From positions 98,074,985 to 98,138,984 of the forward strand of contig CM043971.1 of the NCBI GenBank assembly GCA_014529385.2: a stretch of 64,000 nucleotides of DNA, in the 5' to 3' direction. The position numbers and the translations under genes were made by a program. Positions within the stretch are counted from its first letter, which is position 1; each line of letters opens with the position of its first letter. Origin of the DNA: Adiantum capillus-veneris (lineage: Eukaryota > Streptophyta > Polypodiopsida > Polypodiales > Pteridaceae). The notes beneath the pieces are model-generated. The model worked only from the letters and a program-made list of their open reading frames with translations, made no database searches and was not told where the DNA came from. Of the stretch, positions 10,140-21,716 are shown piece after piece.

Positions 10140-11198
10140 CGGGTATGCCGCGACGGACGATGGAGCATAGCGAGAACACAGAACAACAAACTGTCAATCC
10201 GAAGACGTAGCTAACCCGACTAGGGCATGGAGGCAATCTCTGGGTTGTCAACCTTGAGCTAGACACGAACAACACTCTACAGTCAATAATCCTACCACAA
10301 CACTACCATAAAGCAAAGAAACAAACAACGCATCCTACGAAACACTACAAGCTCGAAACAGTCTCAAATCATATCGGAATGACTTGAAATCGGAGGGTAA
10401 GACTCACAAGGACATATCCTATGTGGCCAAACACCTAAACCCTGAAAACCATAACTGTAAGACCTCTAATCGCTGTCGCGATAGACTCAAAACGGCAATT
10501 TCCAAAGTGTCCGAAACTGATCTACAAAGACATCAACATGAAGAGCTTCTCGCCCTGATTCTAACGACTACTCGATCATTCAGAACGGATGTCGTTTGAG
10601 GTACTTATGACCAAATATAGCTCGTAGCAGGCGGACTCGCGATGTGGTCCTCGGCTTGCATTGCTTGCGTTGACGCGGAGAGCTCCTTGATGCTAACACG
10701 CTCCTTCTCTCATATCTGCAATGTGATTAGTGTGCGCGACGGTGTGTGTGCGTGAAGCTCACTACGGTGTGCTGCAGAACCCACGACTGTATATTATTTG
10801 AGATAACGTAATGTGTCCTTTACAAAGCCTTAGGTATATACAAAGCCTTCAAACCTAATGTCCGGCCAAATGACCTGAATTGTCCCTAGGCTTCTACAGA
10901 GCTTAATTACAAGAAACTCAGTTGGCTTTACTCATGATACAAGCATCTGCGGCCAAAATACAAGTACCGATTTAAAATATGAGGTTCCCGTAAACATTAC
11001 AAAAGTGATCGTAATGGCTCAAAATAATAATAACGGGATATTCGATGACGTCCATGAACTCGTATCTTTATGTTGCAGCATCCATCTTCATCTTCATTAC
11101 TTCATCACCATCTTCATGTGGAATCTTTATAGAATCTTTGAGGAATCTTTAATGGAATCTTTATGGAAACGTTGTTGAAAGGGCGTCCTTTCAACAGC
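10140..11198 (-). mobile_element. ~1.06-kb insert in LINE B1, LTR-like, unclassified
   Basis: In fragment B2 the sequences on either side of this block are contiguous, so it is an insertion in B1 or a deletion in B2. Short TTAG repeats flank it (10136-10139 and 11199-11202). At its right end is a perfect 10-bp stem, TGTTGAAAGG/CCTTTCAACA (11173-11196). On the minus strand this resembles the TG-start of an LTR followed by a U3/R-like AT-rich sequence. No coding frame is seen. A solo LTR or a non-autonomous element is likely but unproven. Confidence 0.5.
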
Positions 11199-12890
11199 TT
11201 AGTATTTTGCTCTTGCATGTCTTTTGGACCTTTTGACTTGCTTCATATGCGATTCTAGGAAGTCGATACAAAGGGCTATGTTGTGTCTTAAGCATGTCTC
11301 CACAACCCTTTGCATGCCCAAGACCTCAATGGGAAGCGATCCGGACTCAAGAAGTAAGAGCATGTAAGGTGTTTGTGTCTTGATTTGGAGAAAGTTGGTG
11401 AGAAAACGCTTTTGGACATTCTCAAACTCTTTCCAAGTAGACTTCCCAATGCTTCCACCCCACACCTTCACTCCATAAAGAAGCACAGGTGTCACCAATG
11501 TGTCAAAGAGGTACTTTTTGAGAGCCCAACACTTGAACTCTCCAGCATTGCACATGTTCTCAAATGCATAATAAGCCCTCTTTCCAGCTTCCAAGTGACG
11601 CATTGCACAATCCTTCCATTTATAATTGGATGGAACCTCAAGGCCAAGGTACTTGAAGTGATCTATCACTCCAAGTTGCTCATTGTTGTATACAATGCAT
11701 GGATTTTTGTCATTGAGGGTCTTTACAAGCATAACCTTGGTTTTGGATCCATTCACGGTCAGCCCACTATGTAGGCAAAAGCGTTCCAAGACACTCATAA
11801 GCTTTTGTGCATCTTCTAAGGTATGTGCCAAGAGCACTACATCATCGGCATAAAGCAAAAGCATGATCACCGCATTTTCGATCTTAACCTCTTTTATGCC
11901 TTCTTGCTGCATAAAATCAAGAACCATGCATTCCAATTCATCAATGAGTAGCCTAAAGAGGGTTGGGGAAAGTGGGTATCCTTGTTTGACACCAATGGTG
12001 CTTGCAAAAAATTCTAAAATTCCATCTCCCATACGTAGTCGACATATCATTTTTTGGTAGGTGGGAAAGACTGCATGCATAAATTCTCTCGCCACTTGAC
12101 GTCTTTGCATACGTCTCCAAAGATTTCCTCGCGGTACCATGTCAAAATCTTTCTTGAAATCCACAAAGCAACAATACAACTTTTTTCCTTTCAATCGAGA
12201 CGCTTCCATTAGAACTCGAAGAGTGACAAGGTGATCTATAGTGCTATGATGCTTTTGAAAACCTGCTTGGCCAAGCGCACGTTTGCCATTCTTTTCAGCC
12301 CATTCACTTATCTTCATCTCCATGATACACCCAAGTAACTTTGCCATCAAAGAACCAATCATTATAGTGCGATATATGTTCACATTGTTTACATCTCCTC
12401 CTTTGTGCAAGGTTTTATTTAATTTTCACTCCAATCATGAGGCATGCCATGCTGAAGTGCAAGATTAACATATCGCATATCCAATATCGTGTTTTCTTGC
12501 TTGTCCATTTAATCATTTCAGCCTTGACTTCTTGAAAGTCCCCTGCCTTGCGAGTAGCAAGTTTCTCAAGCGCGCGGCATCCATCTTCAATGGTAAAGAA
12601 GGGAGGCATAAACGGAAGGGAGCTACAACACTCCATCTTATCAACATTGGGTTGCTCATAGAGGTTCTTGCAATGCATAACATATCCTCAAGAGTCAAGT
12701 CACCAAAGCTCTCAACGTGCTTGCCTTTTAGATTTTGCCAAAACTTTCCACATGCATGTGCTTTCTCTTGCGCTAAAAGAAGTTGTTTGTTGACTTCCCA
12801 CCTTCTCCTCTTCTTTTGAACAAGTGCTTTGTATGTGTGTGAAAATTTCAAGTAAACTTCCTTGTCTTTGCTTGCATCCAATCTTAGCAC
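11199..12890 (-). pseudogene. LINE B1 ORF2 reverse transcriptase region
   Basis: The open frame 12410-11199 encodes YRTIMIGSLMAK, LGQAGFQKHHSTIDHLVTLR, CFVDFKKDFD, GVKQGYPLSPTLF and the catalytic LLYADDVVLLAHT, followed by VNGSKTKVMLV. These are the ordered motifs of a LINE RT. Upstream linker sequence (12678-12415 and 12890-12513) sits in different frames. A one-base shift near 12412 separates the linker ending GVKIK from HKGGDVNN. The active-site motif is intact but the ORF is not continuous. The stop at 11199 lies exactly at the insert boundary. Confidence 0.85.
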
Positions 12891-12918
12891 GTGTTTTTAG
12901 GCTTGACTACATTCCATG

Positions 12919-13990
12919 TCAAACCATTTTCTTCTTGGTGTTACTCTTCTTAGACCTTTTGCAAGACATGTGTTTCACCGAAAAGCATTCCTTCACACAA
13001 GAGCAAATTACTTCTTTGAAAACTTTCCGCTTGTATTCTAATGTTGGGCTCTCTTGATGCTCTATCATGCTTAACATTTTGTCCACCATATGAGCATATA
13101 TAAGTGCTTGTTTGAAGTCTAGATGTAGGTACAAATGATTCACAGCATGATTGGAGGCTACATGCTTGCGCCATTTACCACACTTGAGGTCAATACATAA
13201 TATCGTATGATTTGATTCCGGATTCCATTCACCAAGTGTAAAGCTTTGTATGCATCCTAGAGTAGCTTCCGAGAACAACATATAGTCAATCACGCTATCA
13301 CCATTGTGCTTTCTACATGTAAAGTCATTGGTGCCTTGCCATAGAGATACACCATTTGCAATGAGCATTCCGGTACTATTGCACATATGTAGAAGTGACT
13401 TTCCATAGTGATCCAATTCTTTTGCATCATTAGAACTTCGATTATACATGTATGAGTCATCCATTCTTCTATAGACATGCGGCATATCAACTTGTTGTGT
13501 GTCGTGTTGTAACATATTTGTGCGAGCATTCATGTCTCCAAAGACAATGACTTCACCCTGGTCCTTGTAATGAGCAATGTCTTCCTCTAGTTCAACAAAG
13601 GGCTGATCTCTATCCATATCCAAGCGAGCATAAAAGTTGGAGTCATAGTGAGGAATGTAGCAACCAGCCACAAACATGACTTAACCATTTGGTGGACTGA
13701 TTTTCAGCCATAAGTAGCGTTTATACGTATCTTCTTTGACAATGGAAACATCTTTCAAACCCTTTTCGGTCATACATGCTATGCCTCCTTGGCCACTTTG
13801 TTGCTTTGCATTTTTGGCCCACATCAAAGAATGCACATCGTATTTGTCAAATCCAAAAATTCATTGTGCATCATGCTCCCATGTTTCGACAAGAAGCATC
13901 ACATCGGAGTCATTAGTAAGCTCATCAATGTCAACTCCCGCATTCCATGGATACCCATTACAATTCCAAAAGCTTATTCACAAGCATGAA
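12919..13990 (-). pseudogene. LINE B1 ORF2 APE-type endonuclease region
   Basis: The frame contains SFWNCNG, VMLLVETWEHD, GGIACMTEKG, then GEVIVFGDMNAR and ESNHTILCIDL, the ordered boxes of an APE/EEP nuclease. The final SDH box reads SNH here. In-frame stops occur at 13863-13861 and 13683-13681, so only the last 252 codons from 13677 are open. A related plus-strand copy (B3) is found at 31840-32447. Confidence 0.8.
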
Positions 13991-14013
13991 TTGGTCTCAT
14001 AGATCATGTGTCC

Positions 14014-14952
14014 CTATTTGTTGGGTGGACTTGCATCCTCCTCAAGTGACTTTTCTTCTTGAGATGACACCTTAATCTTCTTGCTTCTTTCCTCATATGC
14101 TTTGCGTCGTACATTTTGTTGCATAAGAGTGTGATCCTCATATACATTACAACCCGTTCCTTTGAGGTAGATCCAACTATTGTCAAGGATAATATTTCTC
14201 TTTACCTCATCAGCCATGGTACATACAATAGGTCTTTCTCCCGAGCAAGGGACTCCTTGTTTTCCAACTCGATGTGCACCATAAGCCATGATTCCAGACA
14301 TGCCAAAGTGTGTAGTAAAAAACTCTTCAATAGCAACCGCAAGAGATTGGGGTGTTTCCATGCTTTCCTCCTTGATTCCACGAATGACAATGTTCTTTGA
14401 GTGATTTTGTCGTTCTTGCAATTCTTGAGTGTCCACATTCTCTACATTCTTTGCTTGGACAACGGCTTGCATGATAGGAGATGTAGAAACCACATCATCC
14501 TTACATATATCAGCCCATGATTTGGATGCATTTTTCATCTCACATACATCATGTCGTATTGTATCTATCGTTTCCTCTTTCAATACATGATCACTCTCAA
14601 CTTTGCTCAAGCACTCTTTTACATTCATGTCAACAAGAGAGCACTTACATTCTTGAACTTCATTCTCAAGATGCATCAAACGTGTTGTTTTCATTTCAAG
14701 AACCTTCTTGAGGTGCTCATTCTCCACAATGAGAACTCTTAAAGTGCCATTCTCCATTGCAAGTTCGCACAACTCTTCACCTTGTGTGTTGACGGTTTCT
14801 TGTAATGAGACCAAGTAAGCCATGATCATTGCTTCCATTGTTGTAGATGATGTGGTTGTATTAGCATCCAAATTCCTTGAAGATTTTGTATCATTCTCCG
14901 TGGTGAGTGTGGATTTTCCACCCATGCGAGTTTTATCTGACATTGCCTTCAA
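14014..14952 (-). CDS. LINE B1 ORF1 protein, 312 residues
   Basis: Intact frame. Residues about 50-150 are heptad-rich and acidic/basic (VSLQETVNTQGEEL, ENEHLKKVLEMKTTRLMHLE), consistent with a coiled-coil multimerisation region. Residues about 185-290 resemble the L1-type ORF1 RNA-binding domain (KNIVIRGIKEES, EEFFTTHFG, AYGAHRVGK, RPIVCTMADEVKRNIIL). It is predicted to bind LINE RNA and form the cytoplasmic RNP. It lies about 25 bp upstream of the endonuclease region on the minus strand. Confidence 0.75.
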   Translation of the reverse strand: MKAMSDKTRMGGKSTLTTENDTKSSRNLDANTTTSSTTMEAMIMAYLVSLQETVNTQGEELCELAMENGTLRVLIVENEHLKKVLEMKTTRLMHLENEVQECKCSLVDMNVKECLSKVESDHVLKEETIDTIRHDVCEMKNASKSWADICKDDVVSTSPIMQAVVQAKNVENVDTQELQERQNHSKNIVIRGIKEESMETPQSLAVAIEEFFTTHFGMSGIMAYGAHRVGKQGVPCSGERPIVCTMADEVKRNIILDNSWIYLKGTGCNVYEDHTLMQQNVRRKAYEERSKKIKVSSQEEKSLEEDASPPNK

Positions 14953-15166
14953 GTCGGCAACAAAAACAAAAAGTTTTGACAGTTTTTTTTAGTTCTGAGA
15001 TGCTGTTACAGCAAAGCCTTCCATTGCACATAAAAATTCTGTCTTTACATCAATGCATAGAGGGTTTCGTTCTCTTTGATTGAGGCTATAGATCACCTAA
15101 ATCGGAGTTCAAATGAGCGAGTTATGGTCAAAAGAGTGAACTGCTATCTACTAGGTCAAACAACGG

Positions 15167-15168
<2 letters not shown>

Positions 15169-15255
<87 letters not shown>

Positions 15256-15305
15256 GAAGAGAGATAGAGACAAAGAGAAGAGGGGGGGAAGAGGGAGAGA
15301 GAAGA

Positions 15306-15391
<86 letters not shown>
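15169..15391. repeat. Compound microsatellite (GT)n-(GA)n-(TA)n-(GA)n
   Basis: (TG)n to 15197, (GA)n 15201-15250, a purine-rich bridge, (TA)n about 15305-15362, then (GA)n to about 15391. The (TA)n part is self-complementary. Confidence 0.95.
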
Positions 15392-15394
<3 letters not shown>

Positions 15395-16514
15395 TGGAGG
15401 GACCATATATGCTACAGCATGTTAACTACAATTACATAACACACTTTTGTTTACCATTTAGAGTGTACTCTATCTTATTGCAAGGCGAGTTAAGACCTAG
15501 TTTGGTCCGTTTTTTGCTTATCAATCATGTACCCCAAGACATCATCCATTGTTTGCATATGAGATACCACCGTGTTCCAAACCATGCTAATAATATAGTG
15601 TTCTAGACTATGCGGACAGTGTTTATACCATGTTTATTTTTTCCTTTTCAAACATTCCTTTTTTCTTATGCCTTTATACACATACTCCACAAGTATACAA
15701 CATGTTATGTAGAGCAAATATACGTTCCCCGTTTCCCCATGTTTACTTTACATCCTTCTATTGAATTGCAGAGAGTGTTTCTTTTATTAAAAAACGCTTT
15801 CTTTTTTATAAAAAAGAAACCTTTTTACATGACAATGCTCCCCGATGATGAACGATTGTTCTTGAGTTGGAATCGCCTGCTGAGATGACTGTATGTCCGA
15901 GTGTGTGTGAGCCGCTTGTGTACAACCGACCAGGGCAGCAATCCTTCAAGTAAGCATGCGCCGTTTTGCAAAGCCGAAAGCAGAAATGAGCAGCACTTTC
16001 CTACGATGTGTGTGTGTGTGTGAAAGAATACTCAGGGTTGTGTGTTGGTTCACAGTAGGGTACACTCCTTGCATGCCCTCTGTGTTTTTTTATATGCAGC
16101 CCACCGCGAGGTCTTTACGGTGCCCCAGTGTCTACGCCAGTTGTATGCGCCATGTTTAGGCTTGCCTTATTTGGTGCAGTTAATATTTGTCAAAGTGATA
16201 AGTTCCCTTATATGTAAGAGATATTTATTGAGTGAGACCGAATTCCCAGAGGGTAAAACATGAGAGCGAGGTTAAAAAACCCAGTGTTGTGTATTCGATA
16301 GAGCTTGGCCTATAAATAAGTGGTTTCAATCAAGTTGGTGCTGCTCCCACAGCTACTTGTCGAGGTTCAGATATACAAAAAAAAGAGAGAGCAAGAGGGA
16401 CAGGAAGATATATCTTTGTTTAACTAGTTTACAGATACTTGTGGTTTTTTTTGGGGATCCATGTTCAACAAGGGTTGCAATATCCTGGAAAAATTCTTAT
16501 TGCCAACTTACGGG

Positions 16515-16517
<3 letters not shown>
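15392..16517. other. Interval without a supported gene
   Basis: No long coding frame and no recognised motif. Only short frames are present. Confidence 0.4.
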
Positions 16518-16607
<90 letters not shown>

Positions 16608-16656
16608 TGGAGGGAGAGTTATAGAGATAGAGAGAGAGAGAGAGAGAGATAAGTGG

Positions 16657-16713
<57 letters not shown>
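16518..16713. repeat. (GA)n microsatellite cluster
   Basis: GA runs at 16518-16604, about 16629-16649 and about 16663-16713 are separated by purine-rich spacers. The GGAATGGAGGGA motif after the first run also follows the GA run at 15391. Confidence 0.95.
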
Positions 16714-16721
<8 letters not shown>

Positions 16722-18018
16722 GTGTAGGGAGAGGGGTAGAGAAAGTGAGGATAGGGAGATGGGAATAGTGAGAGGGAAGAGAGGTAGGGGGGGAATAGAG
16801 ATTGTCTATAAATATAGGCTTTGGTGTCAGCTAAAATATATCTAGATAGCCACTAAGCTGTAAAATCACCCTTCTCCTATGTTCAAATCATAATTATTTT
16901 CAATGTACATGTTAATTTGAAGGTTCTATTGGATTGTGAAATAACAAAAAAGCCTTCCTACAAAAAGCTCTCTCCAACTAGGCGTGGAAAGATTTTTCCA
17001 TGCAAACACTATACAAGTGAAAGGCTTAGAAAAAGCTCCCTCCAAAAGCTCTCTCCATTCCCATCCCTGTCGACAAAGCTACCTCAAGCCCCTTGGGTTT
17101 TGAGTATAGCACAAGAATGGAAAGTGAATTTTTTTTATTTATGGTTTGTGCCAAAGTCGGCAATTTAATGTACCGTTTAAAGATGGTGCTTACAAAGGAA
17201 ACAAAGCTCATTAGCCTGAAATCACACAATGGTATAAGATGTGCCATGTTTGTCTTGATTAAATTGTCAACTTATGAGATAATTGCATGCACAATGGCAC
17301 TTAGACAATGAGCTTGTTTGCATTGTATTTACCCATGACCATTGGCTCTTTGTCTATAAGTATTTGCATCGCAATATATGGGCTTGCGAGTTGGTTCTTA
17401 GTTAGATGTTTCAAAAGGAGATTGACATGGTTTCCATATCTACCCCAAAGCAAAATTTAGGGGAAGTGATTTGGATGTTGGATCACACTTTCCTACCTTC
17501 ATTCTTACCAATCAAGTGCATCTCTTTGGGAATATAATTGACAAGGAGGAAATAGCAAGTATCATGCATTCTGAATGGAGGTTCTTCATCTCTTCTTCAT
17601 AGATCACATTAAGAAGACGCTAAAGGGCTTTGTGCATTGAAGGGTGCATTTAGAGGGAAGCATGGACAAGGACTAGTTGGTTTTAGAGTCTCTAGTATAC
17701 ATAAATTTGAGTGTAGATATGACATGCTATGGAAAATAGTGGATGGTGAGAACCTAATTAGAGTTGTTATGTTGGACCCAAGCATGGAAAAGAGAATGAG
17801 CATGGATCTTCAAAATAATATCAACTGATTTTGTATGCTTTACAATTCAGTAATGGAGAATCGACTTGCTAGATATGAGGATGCAGAGAGAGAGAGAGAG
17901 AGAGAGATTCTAGAAAACATGCTTTTATGAGGAGCAAACAACCACCATACTAGTGCACTACCTAAGGGATATTGAGACATTGCCTTCTTTAATGAGCCTA
18001 AGATCGAGATAATATGCT
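16714..18018. other. Interval without a supported gene
   Basis: Short frames around 17450-17600 and 17637-17828 may be remnants of an old coding sequence, but no family is recognised. A small (GA)n run lies at about 17886-17908. Confidence 0.35.
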
Positions 18019-18215
18019 TTGGTGAGGACCCACCAAGAAGGCATACATGTGATTGATGAGGAGTGAGAGTTATCTTGAGGTTGTAGCTTTAAGTTAACTC
18101 TCTAATCTCTGACTTTCTTGGTGAGGACCCACCAAGAAGTCATACATGTGATAGATGAGGAGTAAGAGTTATCTTGAGGTTGTAGCCCTAAGTTAACTCT
18201 CTAATCTTTTTCAAA
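18019..18215. repeat. Two-copy tandem repeat, period 99 bp
   Basis: The unit beginning TTGGTGAGGACCCACCAAGA at about 18019 is repeated from about 18118 with few changes. Both copies contain CATACATGTGAT and end AAGTTAACTCTCTAATCT. Confidence 0.9.
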
Positions 18216-19837
18216 AGGTTTTAGCTTGGCTACCTGGCTAATTATCTTCTAACCATCTTACTAGAGTATAAGTCATGCACAATACCTTGGTCTAAAGGTT
18301 GACACTCTAGGGTAGAGAGGTTTGACAAAAATTGAATGTATAGAGGCTTGGAGTCCATGCCTATTAAAGAAAGCTTCTTGTGTAGAGATATGCAACTCTT
18401 GCTTGCTTTTGTCCCTAACATTTTGCTATAAGAAGCTTATGCTTTCAATGATTTGATAAAGAGGACTCTTCGAGAGTTTGTACTTTCCAAGGATGATCCA
18501 AAGGAAAATTCACGTGAAATGCTTCCATGTTTTGATTACATAATATCTCTACATTTCTTTGCTTTCATGTTTTTATAAGTAAAATTGCTCTATCTTAGTT
18601 CTTTTCATAAATTTCCAAAACTTTAGGCATTGTGAGCATGAAATCATTTAAAATTTGAGTTTGTTTGTGCTAATCATAGGTGATTGGCACAAAATATACT
18701 TGTTTAGAATTGGAATTTATTCATGCTAATCATAGGTGATCAGTAATGATCTTAGAATCCTTTGCTGCTAGTTCTTGCTGACCTAATGATTACATATATG
18801 CTCATTGGATACTTTGAATGAGAGGAATTTAAGAGAATGCTACACAATTGGAATAGAGAATAGCCATGACTTTACTGTCACTAATCTCACTCTAATAACT
18901 TGCACACGTTATGTCCACTAGAGTCTGACTTGTTGATTAGCCTTGAGTTTCCATGAGTTTCAAAAGCACATTCATGTAGAACAAATACTAATTACATTTA
19001 TGTTGCCCTCTCCAACCATCAAATTTCAACCAAGTTACTTTACTCAAAAGCACACGTACACAACTAGACTACTGCCAAAAACATGTTTAGATACATGAAC
19101 CTACTCACACACAAGCACACAATTAGGCACATCTACTCTAATCACAAGATCAAGAGGCTTACCAAGAGAAAATAAGGTGCTGGGACAACATTGATAGATC
19201 ATAGAGCATAGAAACCAAACTCCTTGTGTGTTGCCTCCAAACCGTAGCGGGTTATTGCTCCTTGGATCAACAATTTTGTTGGTCTTGGATTGTGTATTTT
19301 GCCTATGCTACAACTACCCCCAACATGAGGATCCACATGTAATTTGCAATGTATGTGTATTTGGTAATGGGATCAATTTTTTGAACGTTTCATAAATTGC
19401 TTTTTGCAGTTAACTTGAGAGTGAACTTTTACACTACATTTAACAAAAGGTCAGTAATTGCAAGCTATGGCTACAAATTCACGCATGGGATTTGTTTGAA
19501 TATTGGAAAGAGTGCAATAAATTTAAGTATAGAAATTACTATTTTTTGTGGAAAATTCATCAAGAATAAGAGGAATAGAAAATTTCAAGCTAGAAAAATG
19601 AACTTCATCCCATCAAAGAAGAAAAGGTTGGTCAGAGTGAATGCATTCACAAAGCCTAAAGTAGCACAAAGGTATTACTATAGCAAATTGCACTTCCATT
19701 TTGTGCATCAATATGCCCCAATACCTAAATGAAAGAAAAGGATATTGAACATTTTGTGTGTATCATGTTTATCATAGTTTTTATTTCTACAATAGCACCC
19801 AAGTAACCAACTGACCCTATTATTGAGATCCCTAATA
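18216..19837. other. Interval without a supported gene
   Basis: AT-rich. A 111-codon Lys/Asn-rich frame at 19397-19732 has no recognised motif and is not called as a gene. GCTAATCATAGGTGAT occurs twice near 18671 and 18734. Confidence 0.35.
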
Positions 19838-20066
19838 GACCATGTAATGGAAATGGCCTATGAACTTTGAGAGTAGCGGAATTAGGAAATTAGGTGAAGC
19901 ACTTTGAGAGATTACTTTGTGAGCATAGCGGGTGAACTTAATTGATGGTAGCAACATAAACATGGTACTTAGTTAACTTGGCATGACCAATACGCAAAAG
20001 AGAGAGTTTAGAGAACATGACAATAGTTGAGCACCGGATTCATATGGAGCCGTTTTCCCCTCCAAT

Positions 20067-20322
20067 AGGCATTTGTATTATAGTTTCTCCCATCAAGAGA
20101 GACTTGGTACAATACAATCTTTGTGTTCCTTGTGACCTACATGATGCAATGAAGATGGAAAGCTTCATGCATCACAATCATAACAGAAACTTGTAGGCAT
20201 TTGTATTATAATTTCTCTTATCAAGAGAGACTTGGTACAATACAATCTTTGTGTTCCTTGTGACCTATGTGATGCAATGAAGATGGAAAGCTTCATGCAT
20301 CACAAGCATAACATAAACTTGT
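20067..20322. repeat. Two-copy tandem duplication inside the solo LTR, period 128 bp
   Basis: The segment from AGGCATTTGTATTATAGTTT through AAACTTGTAG occurs at 20067 and again at 20195 with only a few differences. Confidence 0.9.
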
Positions 20323-21170
20323 AGAAAGCATTAACTATCCCAAGGCTCAGTCCCAAGGCTCAGTCCCAAGGCCTCAAACACCTTCGAAGGTGGATAGAGC
20401 TAGCGGGGAATGGGGATAGGGAAGATGAAGAAGAAACATTCCATAGGAGAAAGAAATAGTTCCTCACTTATCATTACTCTTCTTGCTAGCATACATAATA
20501 GCATAGGAATGGAGATGGAGAAGATGGCAAGCTTAAGCATTGAAGCATGGCTCTTGGTTGGATTTGCATTCCATAGCCAAGAGTGTTGGTGTAGGCTTTC
20601 ACTCTCACAAGCTTGGAGAAGGAGGTGGTGTTCCTCAACTTTCACCAAGAGAGAATGCTTTGCAAATGAGTGTGTGTGTGTAGAGTATATCCCCCTAGCA
20701 CCCCCCTTCCTTGCTTTGGGCGAAATTTCTTCATGCTACAAGCTCATTGGACCCCTCTCCCCTTAGCCAATCACATGCAGCATGCAGTCAAGCACATGGG
20801 TAGTCTTTTGACAAGTGTCCTCATTACCCCTTAGAGAGAGAGAGCTTGAAAATATCTAGATATTTGTTAGATGGAAGTAGAAGCTCATTGGACCCCTCTT
20901 TAGCCCAACCAATAGCATTCAAGCACACCGTGTGGTTAAGCTTGGTGAGAGTCTGACATGTGTCCCATGTGCTCTTTTAGAATTCCCCTAACTTTGAGAT
21001 TTTTATGCATAGGAAGTTTCTCAAGCAACTTCCTCATTAAGTGTGTAGGTTCTCTTTTTGACTCAAGCATTTTACCCCCCCATGCATAGGAAGCTTCTCA
21101 AGCAACTTCCTCATTAAATGTGACAAGTACCTCAAGTACCTTAGTCATCAAGCATGACAAGCACCTTAGG

Positions 21171-21424
21171 TGGATTTCCCACCTCAAGCACAACCCTAGC
21201 TTGTTTAAGTTTAGGTCGGGTTCCCACCTCAAGCACAGCCCTAGCTTGATTAAGTTTAGGTCGGGTTCCCACCTCAAGCACAGCCCTAGCTTGATTAAGT
21301 TTAGGTCGGGTTCCCACCTCAAGCACAGCCCTAGCTTGCTTAAGGTTCCCACCTCAAGCACAGCCCTAGCTTGCTTAAGATTAGGTCGGGTTCCGACCTC
21401 AAGCTCAGCCCTAGCTTGCTTAAG
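21171..21424. repeat. Minisatellite, ~44-bp unit, six copies
   Basis: The unit core CCACCTCAAGCACAGCCCTA, followed by GCTTGATTAAGTTTAGGTCG, is repeated. One unit has lost about 15 bp. It lies within the solo LTR. Confidence 0.92.
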
Positions 21425-21716
21425 GACTTTTAACACTAACCATTGGAGGTCTTTAATGAAGCTAACCATAAGGTCTTTTAAGCTTCATTAGTTAAGCTTG
21501 CTCTTTGACATACCATCTCTCATTTGGGCCCCTTTACCATTGGCCCCGTGTTGAGATAGATCCATAAGCACATGTGTATATTCTAACCCTTGTTCCCGTT
21601 TATTATCCCATATTAAATGATCAGTTTAATATGAGAAAATCATTTGGGTTGGTTAGATATTAGATATTTGATGATAGACCATGTGATAGTAATGAGAGAG
21701 AAATCATAACTCATGA

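Larger units (their letters stand above)
9530..14985 (-). mobile_element. Decayed non-LTR retrotransposon (LINE B1)
   Basis: In minus-strand order it contains an ORF1 with coiled coil and RNA-binding-type domain (14952-14014), an APE-type endonuclease (about 13990-12919), a reverse transcriptase with YADD (12890-11199), a foreign insert of about 1.06 kb, and a C-terminal Cys/His segment (about 10139-9560). Several stops and a frameshift interrupt ORF2. The 3' limit is set by where similarity to fragment B2 (42490-43100) ends, next to a TC-rich tail. The 5' limit is approximate. Confidence 0.85.
19843..21676 (-). mobile_element. Solo LTR related to element A, with TSD
   Basis: The sequence is similar to the A-element LTR read in the minus orientation, for example the rewritten CAAGAGAGACTTGGTACAAT and GCAATGAAGATGGAA segments near 20090-20170 and AATGATCAGTTTAATATGAG near 21617. 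It begins TGTAATGG and ends GATGATA, and is flanked by direct GACCA repeats at 19838-19842 and 21677-21681. No internal retroviral genes remain, so it is a solo LTR left by recombination. It contains two tandem duplications and a minisatellite absent from the A1/A2 LTRs. Confidence 0.8.

Noticed and set aside
11373-11774. Plus-strand ORF opposite the LINE RT
   Set aside because: Antisense shadow of the RT frame, which carries the ordered catalytic motifs.
19397-19732. 111-codon Lys-rich frame as a gene
   Set aside because: No recognisable motif, AT-rich codon content as expected by chance, and no splice or regulatory context.
21171-21424. CRISPR-like array
   Set aside because: The units are contiguous ~44-bp repeats without unique spacers and sit inside a plant LTR.
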